A stretch of 64,000 bases of DNA from Streptomyces sp. NBC_00659 (GTDB lineage: Bacteria > Actinomycetota > Actinomycetes > Streptomycetales > Streptomycetaceae): the NCBI RefSeq assembly GCF_036226925.1, contig NZ_CP109031.1:2108001-2172000 (forward strand), in the 5' to 3' direction. This document shows, piece by piece, positions 27,636-37,277 of the stretch (within the stretch, counting starts at the first letter, position 1; the number at the start of each line of letters is the position of its first letter). The notes under the pieces were generated by a model. The model had not been told where the DNA came from. It made no database searches and was given only the letters and a program-made list of their open reading frames with translations. The position numbers were made by a program, and so were the translations under genes.

Positions 27636-27875
27636 GGTCCCTCTCCTGACCGAGATTCTGTTGTGCCTGGCAGCGGCGGGTGTCTGACCTCGGGGGACGA
27701 GTGCTGCACCCGCCGCTTGACCTCAAATCTAGGCGCGCGACGACGTCGGGTCGTCATGCCCTCGTACCGATTGCCGGGCCTCCCGGAGGATGAGCCATGA
27801 CCTGCCGAGTACTACCGTGGGTGGAGACGCGGACCCAGGTCTCAGGGTCTTCCCGGAGGGGACGTCCGATGTGCC

Positions 27876-28094
27876 CTACTGTTCCGAACTGTCCTCCCGG
27901 GGAACCGGCTGCTCCACGAGCGCCAGCACCCGAGTCGCCATGAAGCGGGCGGTCCGTACCACTGTTCCGTTTCGAGTGACTTCGCTCACTTCTACGACAC
28001 CTCGGCGCACCGCCGTCTCCACCCGGCGACCCGCCCTGCTCGCCACCACCTCGTACGTACGCGTCGTGTCCCCTGCGTCCACGACTATCTCCAC
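27876..28094 (-). CDS. small conserved protein of unknown function
   Basis: A 72-residue protein rich in beta-strand pattern (VEIVVDAGDTTRTYEVV, GVVEVSEVTRNGTVVRTARF). GTG 28094 is chosen because GAGGGG lies 7 bases upstream; GTG 28109 would place that site inside the gene. The frame shows typical codon bias. No motif is recognised. Divergent from the protein kinase gene. Confidence 0.65.
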   Translation of the reverse strand: MEIVVDAGDTTRTYEVVASRAGRRVETAVRRGVVEVSEVTRNGTVVRTARFMATRVLALVEQPVPREDSSEQ

Positions 28095-28311
28095 GCGGTC
28101 ACCCCTCACGGGCTCAATCCCCCTTCAGCGATGGATGGTTGGGATCAAGAGCAGGCCAAAGAGGCGCTGTTCGCACGCTCCCTGACCACCTCTCAAGTTT
28201 CCCACCCGGCACTGACAATCGATCGGAACGAGAGGGCGCGGCCTCTGCGCGCACCCGGCCGCGAAAACGTAAGCTGTGGCTCGTCAAACGGACCGGGCAG
28301 CGGGGATGGAC

Positions 28312-29619
28312 ATGGCGATGATGCGCCTGAGGCGCGAGGACCCGCGTGTCGTCGGCTCGTTCAGGCTTCACCGACGGCTCGGCGCGGGGGGTATGGGGGT
28401 CGTCTACCTGGGCTCCGACCGGCGCGGCCAGCGGGTCGCACTGAAGGTGATCCGGCCTGATCTGGCGGAGGATCAGGAGTTCCGTTCCCGGTTCGCGCGC
28501 GAGGTCTCGGCGGCCCGGCGGATCAGGGGCGGCTGCACGGCACGGCTCGTCGCCGCCGACCTGGAGGCGGACCGGCCGTGGTTCGCCACCCAGTACGTGC
28601 CCGGTCCCTCCCTGCACGACAAGGTCGCCGAGGAGGGTCCGCTGTCGGCCGCCGACGTGGCCGCCGTGGGTGCCGCCCTCTCCGAGGGGCTGGTCGCGGT
28701 GCACGAGGCCGGGGTCGTCCACCGTGACCTCAAGCCGTCCAACATCCTGCTGTCCCCGAAGGGGCCGCGGATCATCGACTTCGGTATCGCGTGGGCGACC
28801 GGGGCGAGCACCCTCACCCACGTCGGCACGGCGGTCGGCTCCCCGGGCTTCCTGGCGCCGGAGCAGGTACGCGGCGTCGCCGTCACCCCGGCCACGGACG
28901 TGTTCGCGCTCGGGGCCACGCTCGCGTACGCGGCGACCCAGGACTCACCCTTCGGTCAGGGCAGTTCCGAGGTGATGCTCTACCGGGTGGTGCACGAGGA
29001 GCCGCATCTGCACGGGGTCCCGGACGCGCTCGCCCCGCTCGTCCGGGCCTGTCTGGCGAAGGACCCCGAGGAACGGCCCAGCACCCTCCAACTGTCCCTG
29101 CGGCTCAAGGAGATCGCCGCCCGCGAGGCCCAGGGCATGGTGGACGCACGGCCGCCCGCGCCACGCTCGGATCCGGACCGGCCGACGGGACGCCTGGCCG
29201 AGCAGTACGCCGAGCAGCGCACCCAGCGGCGGCCGGGGACCACTCCCCCACCGCGCGCCGGCGGGACGAACGGCGGATCGCGGTCGGGTTCGCGTCCGGC
29301 GCCCGCCCGCAACACCGGCCGCACCGGGAACAGGCCCGCGCCCCGCAGCGGCGCCGGACGGCCCGGTCCGCGCACCACCGGCACCGGCAGGCGGCCCGCC
29401 AATCCGCGGCTGCTGCGCCAGCGGCTCTTCGTGTTCGTGGTGGTGACACTGCTGGTCGCGCTCGGTATCGCGGCGGCGCAGGGGTGCCAGGGGCCGTCCC
29501 GCGGACTCGACGACGGGCCGCGGGGCGGCGTACACCAGGAACAGTCGGCGTCCGGGCGACTGCCCGCAGGCGACGCGATCACCGATCCGTACGGAAGCGC
29601 GCACCGAGCGGAAAGCTAG
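28312..29619 (+). CDS. Hanks-type serine/threonine protein kinase
   Basis: A 435-residue membrane-anchored kinase. The kinase domain (about 15-270) has GAGGMGVVYLG (P-loop), VALKVI (ATP lysine), VVHRDLKPSN (catalytic loop), IDFGIA and a SPGFLAPE P+1 loop. A low-complexity Arg/Pro/Gly linker and one membrane span (LFVFVVVTLLVALGIAA, about 370-388) follow. The outside tail is only about 45 residues with no PASTA or other sensor domain. The start is uncertain: ATG 28312 has GGGGA 5 bases upstream; ATG 28306 and GTG 28276 are alternatives. Confidence 0.93.
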   Translation: MAMMRLRREDPRVVGSFRLHRRLGAGGMGVVYLGSDRRGQRVALKVIRPDLAEDQEFRSRFAREVSAARRIRGGCTARLVAADLEADRPWFATQYVPGPSLHDKVAEEGPLSAADVAAVGAALSEGLVAVHEAGVVHRDLKPSNILLSPKGPRIIDFGIAWATGASTLTHVGTAVGSPGFLAPEQVRGVAVTPATDVFALGATLAYAATQDSPFGQGSSEVMLYRVVHEEPHLHGVPDALAPLVRACLAKDPEERPSTLQLSLRLKEIAAREAQGMVDARPPAPRSDPDRPTGRLAEQYAEQRTQRRPGTTPPPRAGGTNGGSRSGSRPAPARNTGRTGNRPAPRSGAGRPGPRTTGTGRRPANPRLLRQRLFVFVVVTLLVALGIAAAQGCQGPSRGLDDGPRGGVHQEQSASGRLPAGDAITDPYGSAHRAES

Positions 29620-29676
29620 TGCCGCGGCAGGCAACGTTTGCCCGACGGGGCGAACGTTGCCTGCCGGGGCACTAGC
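29615..29676. terminator. 62-base near-perfect hairpin between convergent genes
   Basis: Arms of about 29 bases (GCTAGTGCC-G-CGGCAGGCAACGTT...) pair with only two mismatches around a 3-base centre. The stop codon of the kinase gene lies in the left arm and the end of the SpoU gene is 24 bases away. No T-run. Best read as a bidirectional terminator, though much longer than needed. Confidence 0.65.
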
Positions 29677-29699
29677 GGCCTGGTACTGCCGCGCGGCCC

Positions 29700-30518
29700 T
29701 CAGCTCGCGGGACGGCCCGTCGCCACCGCGTAGAAGGCGACCGCGGCCGCCGCGCCGACGTTCAGGGAGTCGACGCCGTGCGCCATCGGGATGCGCACCC
29801 ATTCGTCGGCCGCCATCAGGGCCCGGGTGGACAGCCCGTCGCCCTCCGCGCCCAGCATCAGCGCGACCCGGTCCATCGTGTGCGGGGCGGCCTCGTCGAG
29901 GGACCTCGCCTTCTCGTCCGGGGTGAGGGCGAGCAGGTCGAACCCGGCGTCGCGCACCGACTCCAGGCCCTTGGGCCAGGTGTCGAGACGGGCGTACGGG
30001 ACCGAGAACACCGCGCCCATCGACACCTTCACCGAGCGGCGGTAGAGGGGGTCCGCGCAGTCCGGGGAGAGCAGCACCGCGTCCATGCCGAGGGCGGCGG
30101 CGGACCGGAAGATGGCGCCGATGTTGGTGTGGTCGTTGACCGACTCCATGACGACGACCCGGCGCGCGGACCGCAGCAGTTCGTCCGCCGTCGGCAGCGG
30201 CTTGCGCTGCATCGAGGCGAGCGCTCCCCGGTGCACGTGATAGCCGGTGACCTGCTCGGCGAGCTCGGGGCTGACCGCGTAGACGGGTGCCGGGAGTTCG
30301 TCGATGACGTCGCGCATGACGTCGACCCACTTCGCGGACAGCAGCATCGAGCGCATCTCGTAGCCGGCGTCCTTGGCCCGTCTGATGACCTTCTCGCCCT
30401 CGGCGATGAACAGACCCTCGGCGGGTTCGCGCTTGCGGCGCAGTTCCACGTCGGTCAGGCCCGTGTAGTCGCGCAGACGAGGGTCGTCGGGGTTCTCGAC
30501 GGTGATGAGATCGGCCAC
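29700..30518 (-). CDS. SpoU/TrmH-family RNA 2'-O-ribose methyltransferase
   Basis: A 272-residue SPOUT enzyme. An N-terminal RNA-binding part (GLFIAEGEKVIRRA) is followed by the knot domain: motif 1 ESVNDHTNIGAIFRSAAALG, motif 2 ALMLGAEGDGLS and motif 3 IPMAHGVDSLNVGAAAAV. It uses S-adenosylmethionine to methylate a ribose 2'-OH in rRNA or tRNA; the site cannot be told from sequence. The start is GTG with only a weak AAGG upstream. It follows cobA by 64 bases in the same direction, without obvious functional link. Confidence 0.92.
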   Translation of the reverse strand: MADLITVENPDDPRLRDYTGLTDVELRRKREPAEGLFIAEGEKVIRRAKDAGYEMRSMLLSAKWVDVMRDVIDELPAPVYAVSPELAEQVTGYHVHRGALASMQRKPLPTADELLRSARRVVVMESVNDHTNIGAIFRSAAALGMDAVLLSPDCADPLYRRSVKVSMGAVFSVPYARLDTWPKGLESVRDAGFDLLALTPDEKARSLDEAAPHTMDRVALMLGAEGDGLSTRALMAADEWVRIPMAHGVDSLNVGAAAAVAFYAVATGRPAS

Positions 30519-30582
30519 AGGGTGATACTGCCTTGTCCTGGGTGCGGTGCCAACGGCTGGGAACGGGTTGGGTTACCCGTGG

Positions 30583-31815
30583 TTACTCGGGAAGCCCGGA
30601 GCCGACGCCCACGACCTCGCCGATGACGATGACCGCGGGCGGCCGCACGTCCTCGGCGCGGACGGTGTCGGCGACGGTGGCCAGGGTGGCGTCGACGCGG
30701 CGCTGTGCGGCGGTCGTGCCCTCCTGGACGAGGGCGACGGGGGTGTCGGCCGGCTTGCCGTGCGCCATGAGCGTCTCGGCGATCCTGCCGATCTTGTCGA
30801 CGCCCATGAGGACGACGAGGGTGCCGCGCAGCTTGGCGAGAGCGGGCCAGTCGACGAGGGAGCGCTCGTCGTCGGGGGCCACATGACCGCTGACCACGGT
30901 GAATTCGTGCGCGACGCCCCGGTGGGTGACCGGGATGCCCGCGGCGCCCGGCACCGAGATGGAGCTGGAGATGCCGGGGACGATCGTGCAGGCGATGCCC
31001 GCCTCGGCGAGCGCCTGGGCCTCCTCCATGCCACGGCCGAAGACGAACGGGTCGCCGCCCTTCAGCCGGACGACGGCCTTGCCCTGCCTGGCGTGCTCGA
31101 TGAGCGCGTTGTTGATGGCCTCCTGGGCCATGAACCTGCCGTACGGGATCTTCGCCGCGTCGATCACCTCGACGTGCGGCGGGAGTTCGGCGAGCAGGTC
31201 GCGGGGGCCGAGGCGGTCGGCGATGACCACGTCGGCCTCGGCGAGCAGCCGGCGTCCGCGGACCGTGATCAGGTCGGGGTCGCCGGGACCTCCGCCGACC
31301 AGGGCCACTCCGGCGGTACGGGTGCGGTGGTGCGGTGCGACGAGTGTGCCGTCCCGCAGCCCCTCGACGACGGCGTCGCGGATCGCGGCGGTGTGGCGGG
31401 GGTCGCGGCCCTTGGCGTCGGTGGTGAGGACGGCGACGGTCACGCCCTCGCTGTGACCGGTGGCCGGGGTCCACGCGGTCGCCGCGTCGGCGTCGTCGGA
31501 GCGGACGCACCAGACACGGTGGCGCTCCGCCTCGGCCGACGCCTCGGCGGCGGCCCGCGGGTCGCTGGTGGCGATCAGCGCGTACCAGGCGTCGGCGAGG
31601 TCGCCCTCCTCGTACGGGCGCCTGGTCCAGGTGATCTCGCCCGCGTCGGCCATGGCCTCGACGGACGGGGTCGCCTGCGGTGACACGAGGTGGATGTCCG
31701 CGCCCGCCGCGATGAGCGCGGGAAGCCGGCGCTGGGCCACCTGGCCACCGCCGAGGACGACGACACGACGGCCGGCGAGACGGAGGCCCACGGGGTAGGC
31801 GGGGTGTTCGGCCAT
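30583..31815 (-). CDS. cobA: uroporphyrinogen-III C-methyltransferase fused to precorrin-2 dehydrogenase-like domain
   Basis: A 410-residue CysG-like protein. The N-terminal Rossmann part (VVVLGGGQVAQRRLPALIAAG, about 17-37) resembles precorrin-2 dehydrogenase. The C-terminal SUMT domain has ALVGGGPGDPDLITVRG, RLKGGDPFVFGRG and VPGISSS. It makes precorrin-2 from uroporphyrinogen III, the branch point to cobalamin and sirohaem. The ferrochelatase part of full CysG may be missing or reduced. ATG 31815 (MAEHPAYPVG). Downstream of the bluB-cobT gene by about 150 bases, so probably co-transcribed. Confidence 0.92.
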   Translation of the reverse strand: MAEHPAYPVGLRLAGRRVVVLGGGQVAQRRLPALIAAGADIHLVSPQATPSVEAMADAGEITWTRRPYEEGDLADAWYALIATSDPRAAAEASAEAERHRVWCVRSDDADAATAWTPATGHSEGVTVAVLTTDAKGRDPRHTAAIRDAVVEGLRDGTLVAPHHRTRTAGVALVGGGPGDPDLITVRGRRLLAEADVVIADRLGPRDLLAELPPHVEVIDAAKIPYGRFMAQEAINNALIEHARQGKAVVRLKGGDPFVFGRGMEEAQALAEAGIACTIVPGISSSISVPGAAGIPVTHRGVAHEFTVVSGHVAPDDERSLVDWPALAKLRGTLVVLMGVDKIGRIAETLMAHGKPADTPVALVQEGTTAAQRRVDATLATVADTVRAEDVRPPAVIVIGEVVGVGSGLPE

Positions 31816-31965
31816 GGAGGTGCGGCTCCTCGTACGAGCAGGCGGTACGGGCGGGCGCTGCGGCTTTGGAGCGGCCCTGACGTGGGGTTCTTCGGTAGAG
31901 GTCCAGAGTACGGCGGGGCCGGGTGGGCAGCTCGGGACGCCTGCCCACCCCACCGGTGCCGGGGG

Positions 31966-34900
31966 CTACTTCTCGGTCACCCCGGCCGAGTCGAACGTCG
32001 CGACCTCGTGCATCGCACGCGCCGCGCTCTGCACGATCGGCAGGGCCAGCAGGGCGCCGGTGCCCTCGCCCAGGCGCAGGTCGAGGTCGATCAGGGGGCG
32101 CAGGCCCAGCTTGTTCAGAGCGGCCACGTGACCGGGCTCGGCGCTGCGGTGGCCCGCGATGCAGGCGGCCAGGACCTCGGGGGCGATGGCTCGGGCCACC
32201 AGTGCGGCGGCGCCCGCGCTGACGCCGTCCAGGATCACCGGCGTACGCAGGGACGCGCCGCCGAGGAGGAGGCCGACCATGGCGGCGTGTTCCAGGCCGC
32301 CGATCGCCGCGAGAACGCCGATCGGGTCCGCCGGGTCCGGCTGATGGAAGTCGATGGCCCGGCGCACGACCTCGGTCTTGCGGGCCAGGGTCTCGTCGTT
32401 GATGCCCGTGCCGCGGCCCGTCACCTCGGCGGGGTCGGCCCCCGTGAAGACCGAGATCAGGGCCGCCGACGCGGTCGTGTTGGCGATGCCCATCTCGCCG
32501 GTCAGCAGCGCCTTGTTGCCCGCGGCCACCAGGTCGCGGGCCGTCTCGATGCCCACCTCCAGCGCGGCGACGACCTCGTCCCTGGTCATGGCGGGACCCG
32601 TGGTCATGTCGGCGGTGCCCGCGCGGACCTTGCGCGGCAGCAGACCCGGCGTGGCCGGCAGGTCGGAGGCGACGCCCACGTCGACGACACAGACCTCGGC
32701 GCCCACCTGGTTGGCGAAGGCGTTGCAGACCGCGCCGCCGCCGAGGAAGTTGGCCACCATCTGGCCGGTGACCTCCTGCGGCCAGGGGGTGACGCCCTGC
32801 GCGTGGACACCGTGGTCGCCGGCGAAGATCGCGACGGCGGCCGGCTCCGGGATCGGCGGCGGGCACATCCGGGACAGGCCCGACAGCTGCGCGGAGATGA
32901 TCTCCAGCATGCCGAGGGCGCCCGCGGGCTTGGTCATCCGCTTCTGGCGCTCCCAGGCCTCGCCCAGCGCCTTCGCGTCCAGGGGACGGATGTTGGAGAC
33001 CGTCTCGGCGAGCAGGTCGTGCGGCTCCTCGCCGGGCAGGGCACGGCGGCCGTACGTCTCCTCGTGCACGACCCACGACAGGGGGCGGCGCTTGGACCAG
33101 CCGGCCTGCATCAGCTCGGGCTCGTCGGGGAACTCGTCCACGTATCCGACACAGAGGTAGGCCACCGCTTCGAGGTGCTCGGGAAGGCCCAGCGCGCGGA
33201 CCATCTCGCGCTCGTCGAAGAAGCTGACCCAGCCGACGCCGAGACCCTCGGCGCGGGCCGCGAGCCACAGGTTTTCGACCGCGAGGGCGGAGGAGTACGG
33301 CGCCATCTGCGGCTGGGTGTGCCGGCCCAGGGTGTGGCGGCCGCCCCGGGTCGGGTCGGCGGTGACGAGGATGTTGACCGGGGTGTCGAGGATGGCCTCG
33401 ATCTTCAGTTCCTTGAACTGCTTGGCACGGCCCTTGGGAAGCGATTTGGCGTAGGCCTCACGCTGGCGCTGGGCGAGTTCGTGCATGCTGCGCCGGGTTT
33501 CGGCGGAGCGGATGACGACGAAGTCCCAGGGCTGGGAGTGGCCGACGGACGGAGCGGTGTGCGCGGCCTCCAGGACGCGCAGCAGCACGTCGTGCGGGAT
33601 CGGGTCGCTGCGGAAGCCGTTGCGGATGTCACGGCGCTCGCGGATCACGCGCAGGACGGCCTCGCGTTCGGCGTCGTTGTAGCCGGGGGCCGCCGGGCCG
33701 GTGGACTCGCGTACGTCTTCCACCACGGCCGTGCTCTCTTCCTGGTCGGCGACCTGGGTGTGCAGGTCCTCCGCTTGCTGTGCGGCCACGGGTTCCGGCT
33801 CCGCGGGGAGCGGCTGCGGAACGGGGGTGGTGGCCTCGGACTCGGCCTCCGCTTCCCGGGGGGCGGGCACCGACGCCTGCGCGACCGGCTCGGCCTGCGC
33901 CACGGCGGTGTCCTCAGCCGGGAGGGGCGCCGGCGCCGGGGCGGCCTGCGCGGGCTCCTGGGCCGGCGGCTGCTCCTCGGCCTCCGGAGCCATGGTCATG
34001 CCGTGCGGCGGGGTCGGGGCGAGGTGCGCGGTCGTGGGCACCGTGCCGTCCACGGGCACGAACCCGCCGAGGCTCCGGTCGGCCTGGGGTACGACGGGGG
34101 CGCCGGGGAATCCGGGGGCGCCCGTCGCGTCCGGCGCGCTCTCGGAGTACTGGTCGCCGAGGGCCGGGAGGTGCGGGTCGCCGACGGTCTCGTGGGCGGC
34201 CTCGGCCTGCGCGGCCACGCCGACCGGTACGGCGTGCGGGGCCTCGGTGGTGCCGGGCGCGGACAGGGCGATGCCTTCGTGGTCGAGGGCGTCGTCGGCG
34301 AGGGCGTCGTGGTCGAGGGCGTCGTCCTCGGACAGGACGGTGCCGTTCTCGGCGAAGGCGGGCGGGCCGGTCAGCCGCTGACCCTGGACCTGGACCTGGA
34401 CCTCGTCGAGAGTGAGGTCCTGTCCGCCCAGCGAGGCTTCCGCCGAGCGCGCGGAGAGCGCCGACAGGGCGGACTCCGGGGTCTCGTAGACGTGCGGGGC
34501 CGGTACGTCGGCGGGCTGCTCGGCACCGGACAGGGAGGCTTCGTCCACGAAGAGGACAGCGGGTTCCTGCAGGTGGGCGGCGGGCTCCGCGAACCCGGCC
34601 TCCTGGACACCGGGTACGGCCAGGCCGGCTCCGTGGGTGTCCTGGACGGCGAGCTGCGGCGGGACCTGCGCGGCGGCGGGGTCCTCGGCGGGCACGAGAC
34701 CCTCGGCCGGGGCGAACGGCTGCGCGGGCACGGCAGGTCCGAGGTCCTCGGTGATCTGCGCCGGTACGGCCTCGTGCGCGGAGGTCTCCCCCTCGCTCGG
34801 GGCCGGTCCGCCGACGTCGGCAGTGTCCGGCACGCCCAGGGCGTCCGGGACGTCCTGGAACTGCGGGGTTCCGGGGATCTGCGGGGCGGCCGAGCCGTCC

Positions 34901-35721
34901 GCCGCGGGCACCGCTTCGGAAACCGGGCCGTTCACCGGGTCCTGGAGGTCGAGCGACGTCCCGTCGGCTCCCGGTACCGGCGCCTGGGCGGCGTCGAACG
35001 CCGGGGCCGGGTCGTGGACGAAGTGCGCCGCCACGACGCCGGGCGCCTGCTCGGCGTCCGCGGCCTGCGGTGCCTCGGGACCCGGTGCGGGTTCCGTCAT
35101 CACCGCGGACCCGGGCAGCTGTGCCGCCTCGGGGACGACCGTGTCCGCGGCCGCGGCCTCGCCGCCCGCCGGCACGGTCCCCCACACCGCCGCGCTCTGC
35201 GGCAGGGCGTCGCCGGCCCCCGGCACGTCCAGGTACTCGGGGCCGGCGCTCGCCAGGCCCGCCAGGCGCAGCGGAGTGACCGGGGTGGGCATGGAGCTCG
35301 GGCGGGCGCCCGCGGGTCCGCGGTCCGCCAGCGAGCGCACCGGGCTGGAGGAACCGTCCGGCGTGGGCGGGCCCAGGTGCAGCGGACGGCGCGGCGTCAC
35401 GGGCTGCGGAACCGGCTGGGGCACGGGCGCCGGGCTCGGCGCGCGCACGGCGCCGAGGTCGATCGCGCCGGTGTCGCGTCCGTCCGTCTCGTGCGGGCCG
35501 GGTTCGTCCGTGAAGGGCATCGGGGCCGGCGGTGGCACCTCGTTGCCCCAGGCACCCTGGGCACCGGGCGCGCCCGGCAGGAGAAGGAGGTCGTCCTCCT
35601 CGACAGAGCTCTCGGAGGAGTCGAGGTAGGTGTACGCGCCCGGCGCGGAGACGCCCGGCTGCTCCACCATGCCTGCGTTCTCCGGCAATCCCTCGCCCGG
35701 GACCTGGCCGGTGTCGGTCAT
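31966..35721 (-). CDS. cobT: BluB-CobT fusion with long low-complexity N-terminus
   Basis: A 1251-residue protein. Residues 1 to about 670 are low complexity, rich in Ala, Pro, Glu, Asp and Gln. About 680-895 is a nitroreductase-fold BluB domain (RRDIRNGFRSDPIPHDVLLR, PSVGHSQPWDFVVIRS), which makes dimethylbenzimidazole from FMNH2. About 900-1250 is CobT (KPAGALGMLE, IFAGDHGVHAQGVTPWP, GEMGIANTTASAAL), which activates that base with nicotinate mononucleotide. Product and next enzyme are thus joined. ATG 35721 has GAGGGG 5 bases upstream. No cobalamin riboswitch was found upstream. Confidence 0.92.
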   Translation of the reverse strand: MTDTGQVPGEGLPENAGMVEQPGVSAPGAYTYLDSSESSVEEDDLLLLPGAPGAQGAWGNEVPPPAPMPFTDEPGPHETDGRDTGAIDLGAVRAPSPAPVPQPVPQPVTPRRPLHLGPPTPDGSSSPVRSLADRGPAGARPSSMPTPVTPLRLAGLASAGPEYLDVPGAGDALPQSAAVWGTVPAGGEAAAADTVVPEAAQLPGSAVMTEPAPGPEAPQAADAEQAPGVVAAHFVHDPAPAFDAAQAPVPGADGTSLDLQDPVNGPVSEAVPAADGSAAPQIPGTPQFQDVPDALGVPDTADVGGPAPSEGETSAHEAVPAQITEDLGPAVPAQPFAPAEGLVPAEDPAAAQVPPQLAVQDTHGAGLAVPGVQEAGFAEPAAHLQEPAVLFVDEASLSGAEQPADVPAPHVYETPESALSALSARSAEASLGGQDLTLDEVQVQVQGQRLTGPPAFAENGTVLSEDDALDHDALADDALDHEGIALSAPGTTEAPHAVPVGVAAQAEAAHETVGDPHLPALGDQYSESAPDATGAPGFPGAPVVPQADRSLGGFVPVDGTVPTTAHLAPTPPHGMTMAPEAEEQPPAQEPAQAAPAPAPLPAEDTAVAQAEPVAQASVPAPREAEAESEATTPVPQPLPAEPEPVAAQQAEDLHTQVADQEESTAVVEDVRESTGPAAPGYNDAEREAVLRVIRERRDIRNGFRSDPIPHDVLLRVLEAAHTAPSVGHSQPWDFVVIRSAETRRSMHELAQRQREAYAKSLPKGRAKQFKELKIEAILDTPVNILVTADPTRGGRHTLGRHTQPQMAPYSSALAVENLWLAARAEGLGVGWVSFFDEREMVRALGLPEHLEAVAYLCVGYVDEFPDEPELMQAGWSKRRPLSWVVHEETYGRRALPGEEPHDLLAETVSNIRPLDAKALGEAWERQKRMTKPAGALGMLEIISAQLSGLSRMCPPPIPEPAAVAIFAGDHGVHAQGVTPWPQEVTGQMVANFLGGGAVCNAFANQVGAEVCVVDVGVASDLPATPGLLPRKVRAGTADMTTGPAMTRDEVVAALEVGIETARDLVAAGNKALLTGEMGIANTTASAALISVFTGADPAEVTGRGTGINDETLARKTEVVRRAIDFHQPDPADPIGVLAAIGGLEHAAMVGLLLGGASLRTPVILDGVSAGAAALVARAIAPEVLAACIAGHRSAEPGHVAALNKLGLRPLIDLDLRLGEGTGALLALPIVQSAARAMHEVATFDSAGVTEK

Positions 35722-36065
35722 GCGTACCCCTCGCCCATCGGTTAGTGCTCCAAAGTCCAGCTCGCCGGGAACGGCGCACCGACCGCCCCACAGTGAAGAA
35801 CGAGCGTGCATGCCCAGCGGCACGTACGACCGGCCAACAAAGGCGACAAAGCCATTAACAGGCATTGTCCCGGTCATCCCGCCCTCGCGACAGCGTGATC
35901 CGCGAGTGGCCGCTGTGGACTGCGCCACGTTGCGCGTCCTCCGGTTCTGCCGTACCACACACGCCTCAAAACGGGCGGGTTTTCCGGACATTGACCTACG
36001 AAAGGCCGACCCCCGGGAGCGGTACAACGATCGGCCAGCCTACCGCGCGCAGTACGACAACAGGA
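35722..36065. other. intergenic stretch upstream of bluB-cobT
   Basis: About 340 bases between cobL and the bluB-cobT start. The in-frame extension upstream of 35721 is open but lacks a better start. I searched by eye for a B12 box on the minus strand and found none. A small dyad AAAAC-N6-GTTTT lies near 35969-35984. No gene is seen. Confidence 0.55.
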
Positions 36066-37277
36066 TCACGGGGCGCGATCCGGCAGACGGCCGCTGAGCA
36101 GGAACGCGACGCTCCGCTCCTTCTCCGTCCAGGCCCGTGTATCGAGTTCGACGGACTGAATGAGAGCGCACTCGACGTCATAGCCGTGTTCGGTCAGATC
36201 GCGGCCGATGAGTTCGGCGGCGTCACGGGTCGCGGCGTCCGCGACGATGCGCTGGGGACGGCGGTCCGCGACCGCGGAGACGACCGCCGCTCCCCCACCT
36301 CCGACCCGCACGACATCGGGTTCGGGCAGGTCCTCGAGGACGTGCGGGGCGCTGCCGTGCACGATCTGCATCTGCACGCCGTAGCGGCGGGCCGAGTGCT
36401 CGGTGCGGGCACAGGAGCCCGGACTGCGGTCGACCGCGATGACGGCGGCACCGGTGCGGGCCGCCTCGGTGGCGAAGGCGCCGCTGCCGCAGCCGATGTC
36501 CCAGACGAGGTCGCCGACACGCGGTCCCAGCCTGGCGAGCTGGGCGGCGCGCAGCAGATCCGTCTCGCCCTCGCCGAGCGCGCCGCCGTACGCGCGCGCG
36601 GGCAGCGCCCAGCCGCGCGGCCCGGCGCCGGGTTCCCGTCCGGCGATCCAGCCGCCGCCCTCGGCCGCGGCCACGAAGCCGCCGATGACGATCACGACGT
36701 TCGGGTCGCGCCAGGTGTGGTCGGCCGCCTTGTCGGAGGTGAGGATCGTGACCTGTTCCCGGGCGGTGCCGAGTTCCTCGCAGATGACGAAGGAGCGGTG
36801 AACTCCTTCGAGCAACAGCCCGAGTTCGGCGGGGCCGGCGCCGGGCGAGGTGAGGACGGCGACCTTGGTATGGGCGCGGCATACATTCACCGCGCGTCGC
36901 AGCGTACGACTGTGTGCCACGACCACTTGCGCGTCGTCCCAGGGCATTCCGGCGCGGGCGAAGGCGGCTGCCACCGCGGAGACGGCGGGCACGACTTCGA
37001 CCTCCAGGCCGAACTCGGGTGCGCGCAGGGTGCGTACGACGCCGAAGAATCCAGGGTCCCCGTCGGCGAGGACGACGGCGGTGCCCCGGTGGCCCGCGAT
37101 ACGGCGGGCGGCGAGGGCGACGCTGCCCAGCCGGACGCGTTCGGCGTTCTCGGGCACTTCGGGGAGTTCGAGATGGTGGGCCGCGCCGGCCACCAGCGTG
37201 GCGGCACCGAGGGCGGAGCGCGCCGCGTCGGCCAGCGGCGAGCCGTCCCAGCCGATCACCGTGACCCGGTCGGCCAT
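36066..37277 (-). CDS. cobL: precorrin-6Y C5,15-methyltransferase (decarboxylating), CbiE-CbiT fusion
   Basis: A 403-residue two-domain enzyme of the cobalamin pathway. The N-terminal CbiE half has DRVTVIGWDGSPLA and LADGDPGFFGVV. The C-terminal CbiT half has the S-adenosylmethionine loop VWDIGCGSGAFATEAAR and VIAVDRSPGSC. It methylates precorrin-6B at C5 and C15 and removes the C12 acetate carboxyl. ATG 37277 (MADRVTVIG) gives a complete first domain, with GGAG about 10 bases upstream. Same direction as the bluB-cobT and cobA genes; regulated together only if transcription crosses the 344-base gap. Confidence 0.93.
   Translation of the reverse strand: MADRVTVIGWDGSPLADAARSALGAATLVAGAAHHLELPEVPENAERVRLGSVALAARRIAGHRGTAVVLADGDPGFFGVVRTLRAPEFGLEVEVVPAVSAVAAAFARAGMPWDDAQVVVAHSRTLRRAVNVCRAHTKVAVLTSPGAGPAELGLLLEGVHRSFVICEELGTAREQVTILTSDKAADHTWRDPNVVIVIGGFVAAAEGGGWIAGREPGAGPRGWALPARAYGGALGEGETDLLRAAQLARLGPRVGDLVWDIGCGSGAFATEAARTGAAVIAVDRSPGSCARTEHSARRYGVQMQIVHGSAPHVLEDLPEPDVVRVGGGGAAVVSAVADRRPQRIVADAATRDAAELIGRDLTEHGYDVECALIQSVELDTRAWTEKERSVAFLLSGRLPDRAP

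Noticed and set aside
28276..28311. GTG 28276 as kinase start
   Set aside because: No ribosome binding site upstream; the later ATG has GGGGA at 5 bases. Not fully excluded.
31690..35745. 1351-codon open frame on the plus strand
   Set aside because: It is the antisense shadow of the bluB-cobT gene. Its translation is valine/glycine/arginine-rich without domains, while the minus strand gives clear BluB and CobT motifs.
36000..36065. Cobalamin riboswitch expected near cob genes
   Set aside because: No B12-box-like sequence was found by eye on the minus strand upstream of bluB-cobT or cobL. Absence is not proof; a covariance-model search would decide.
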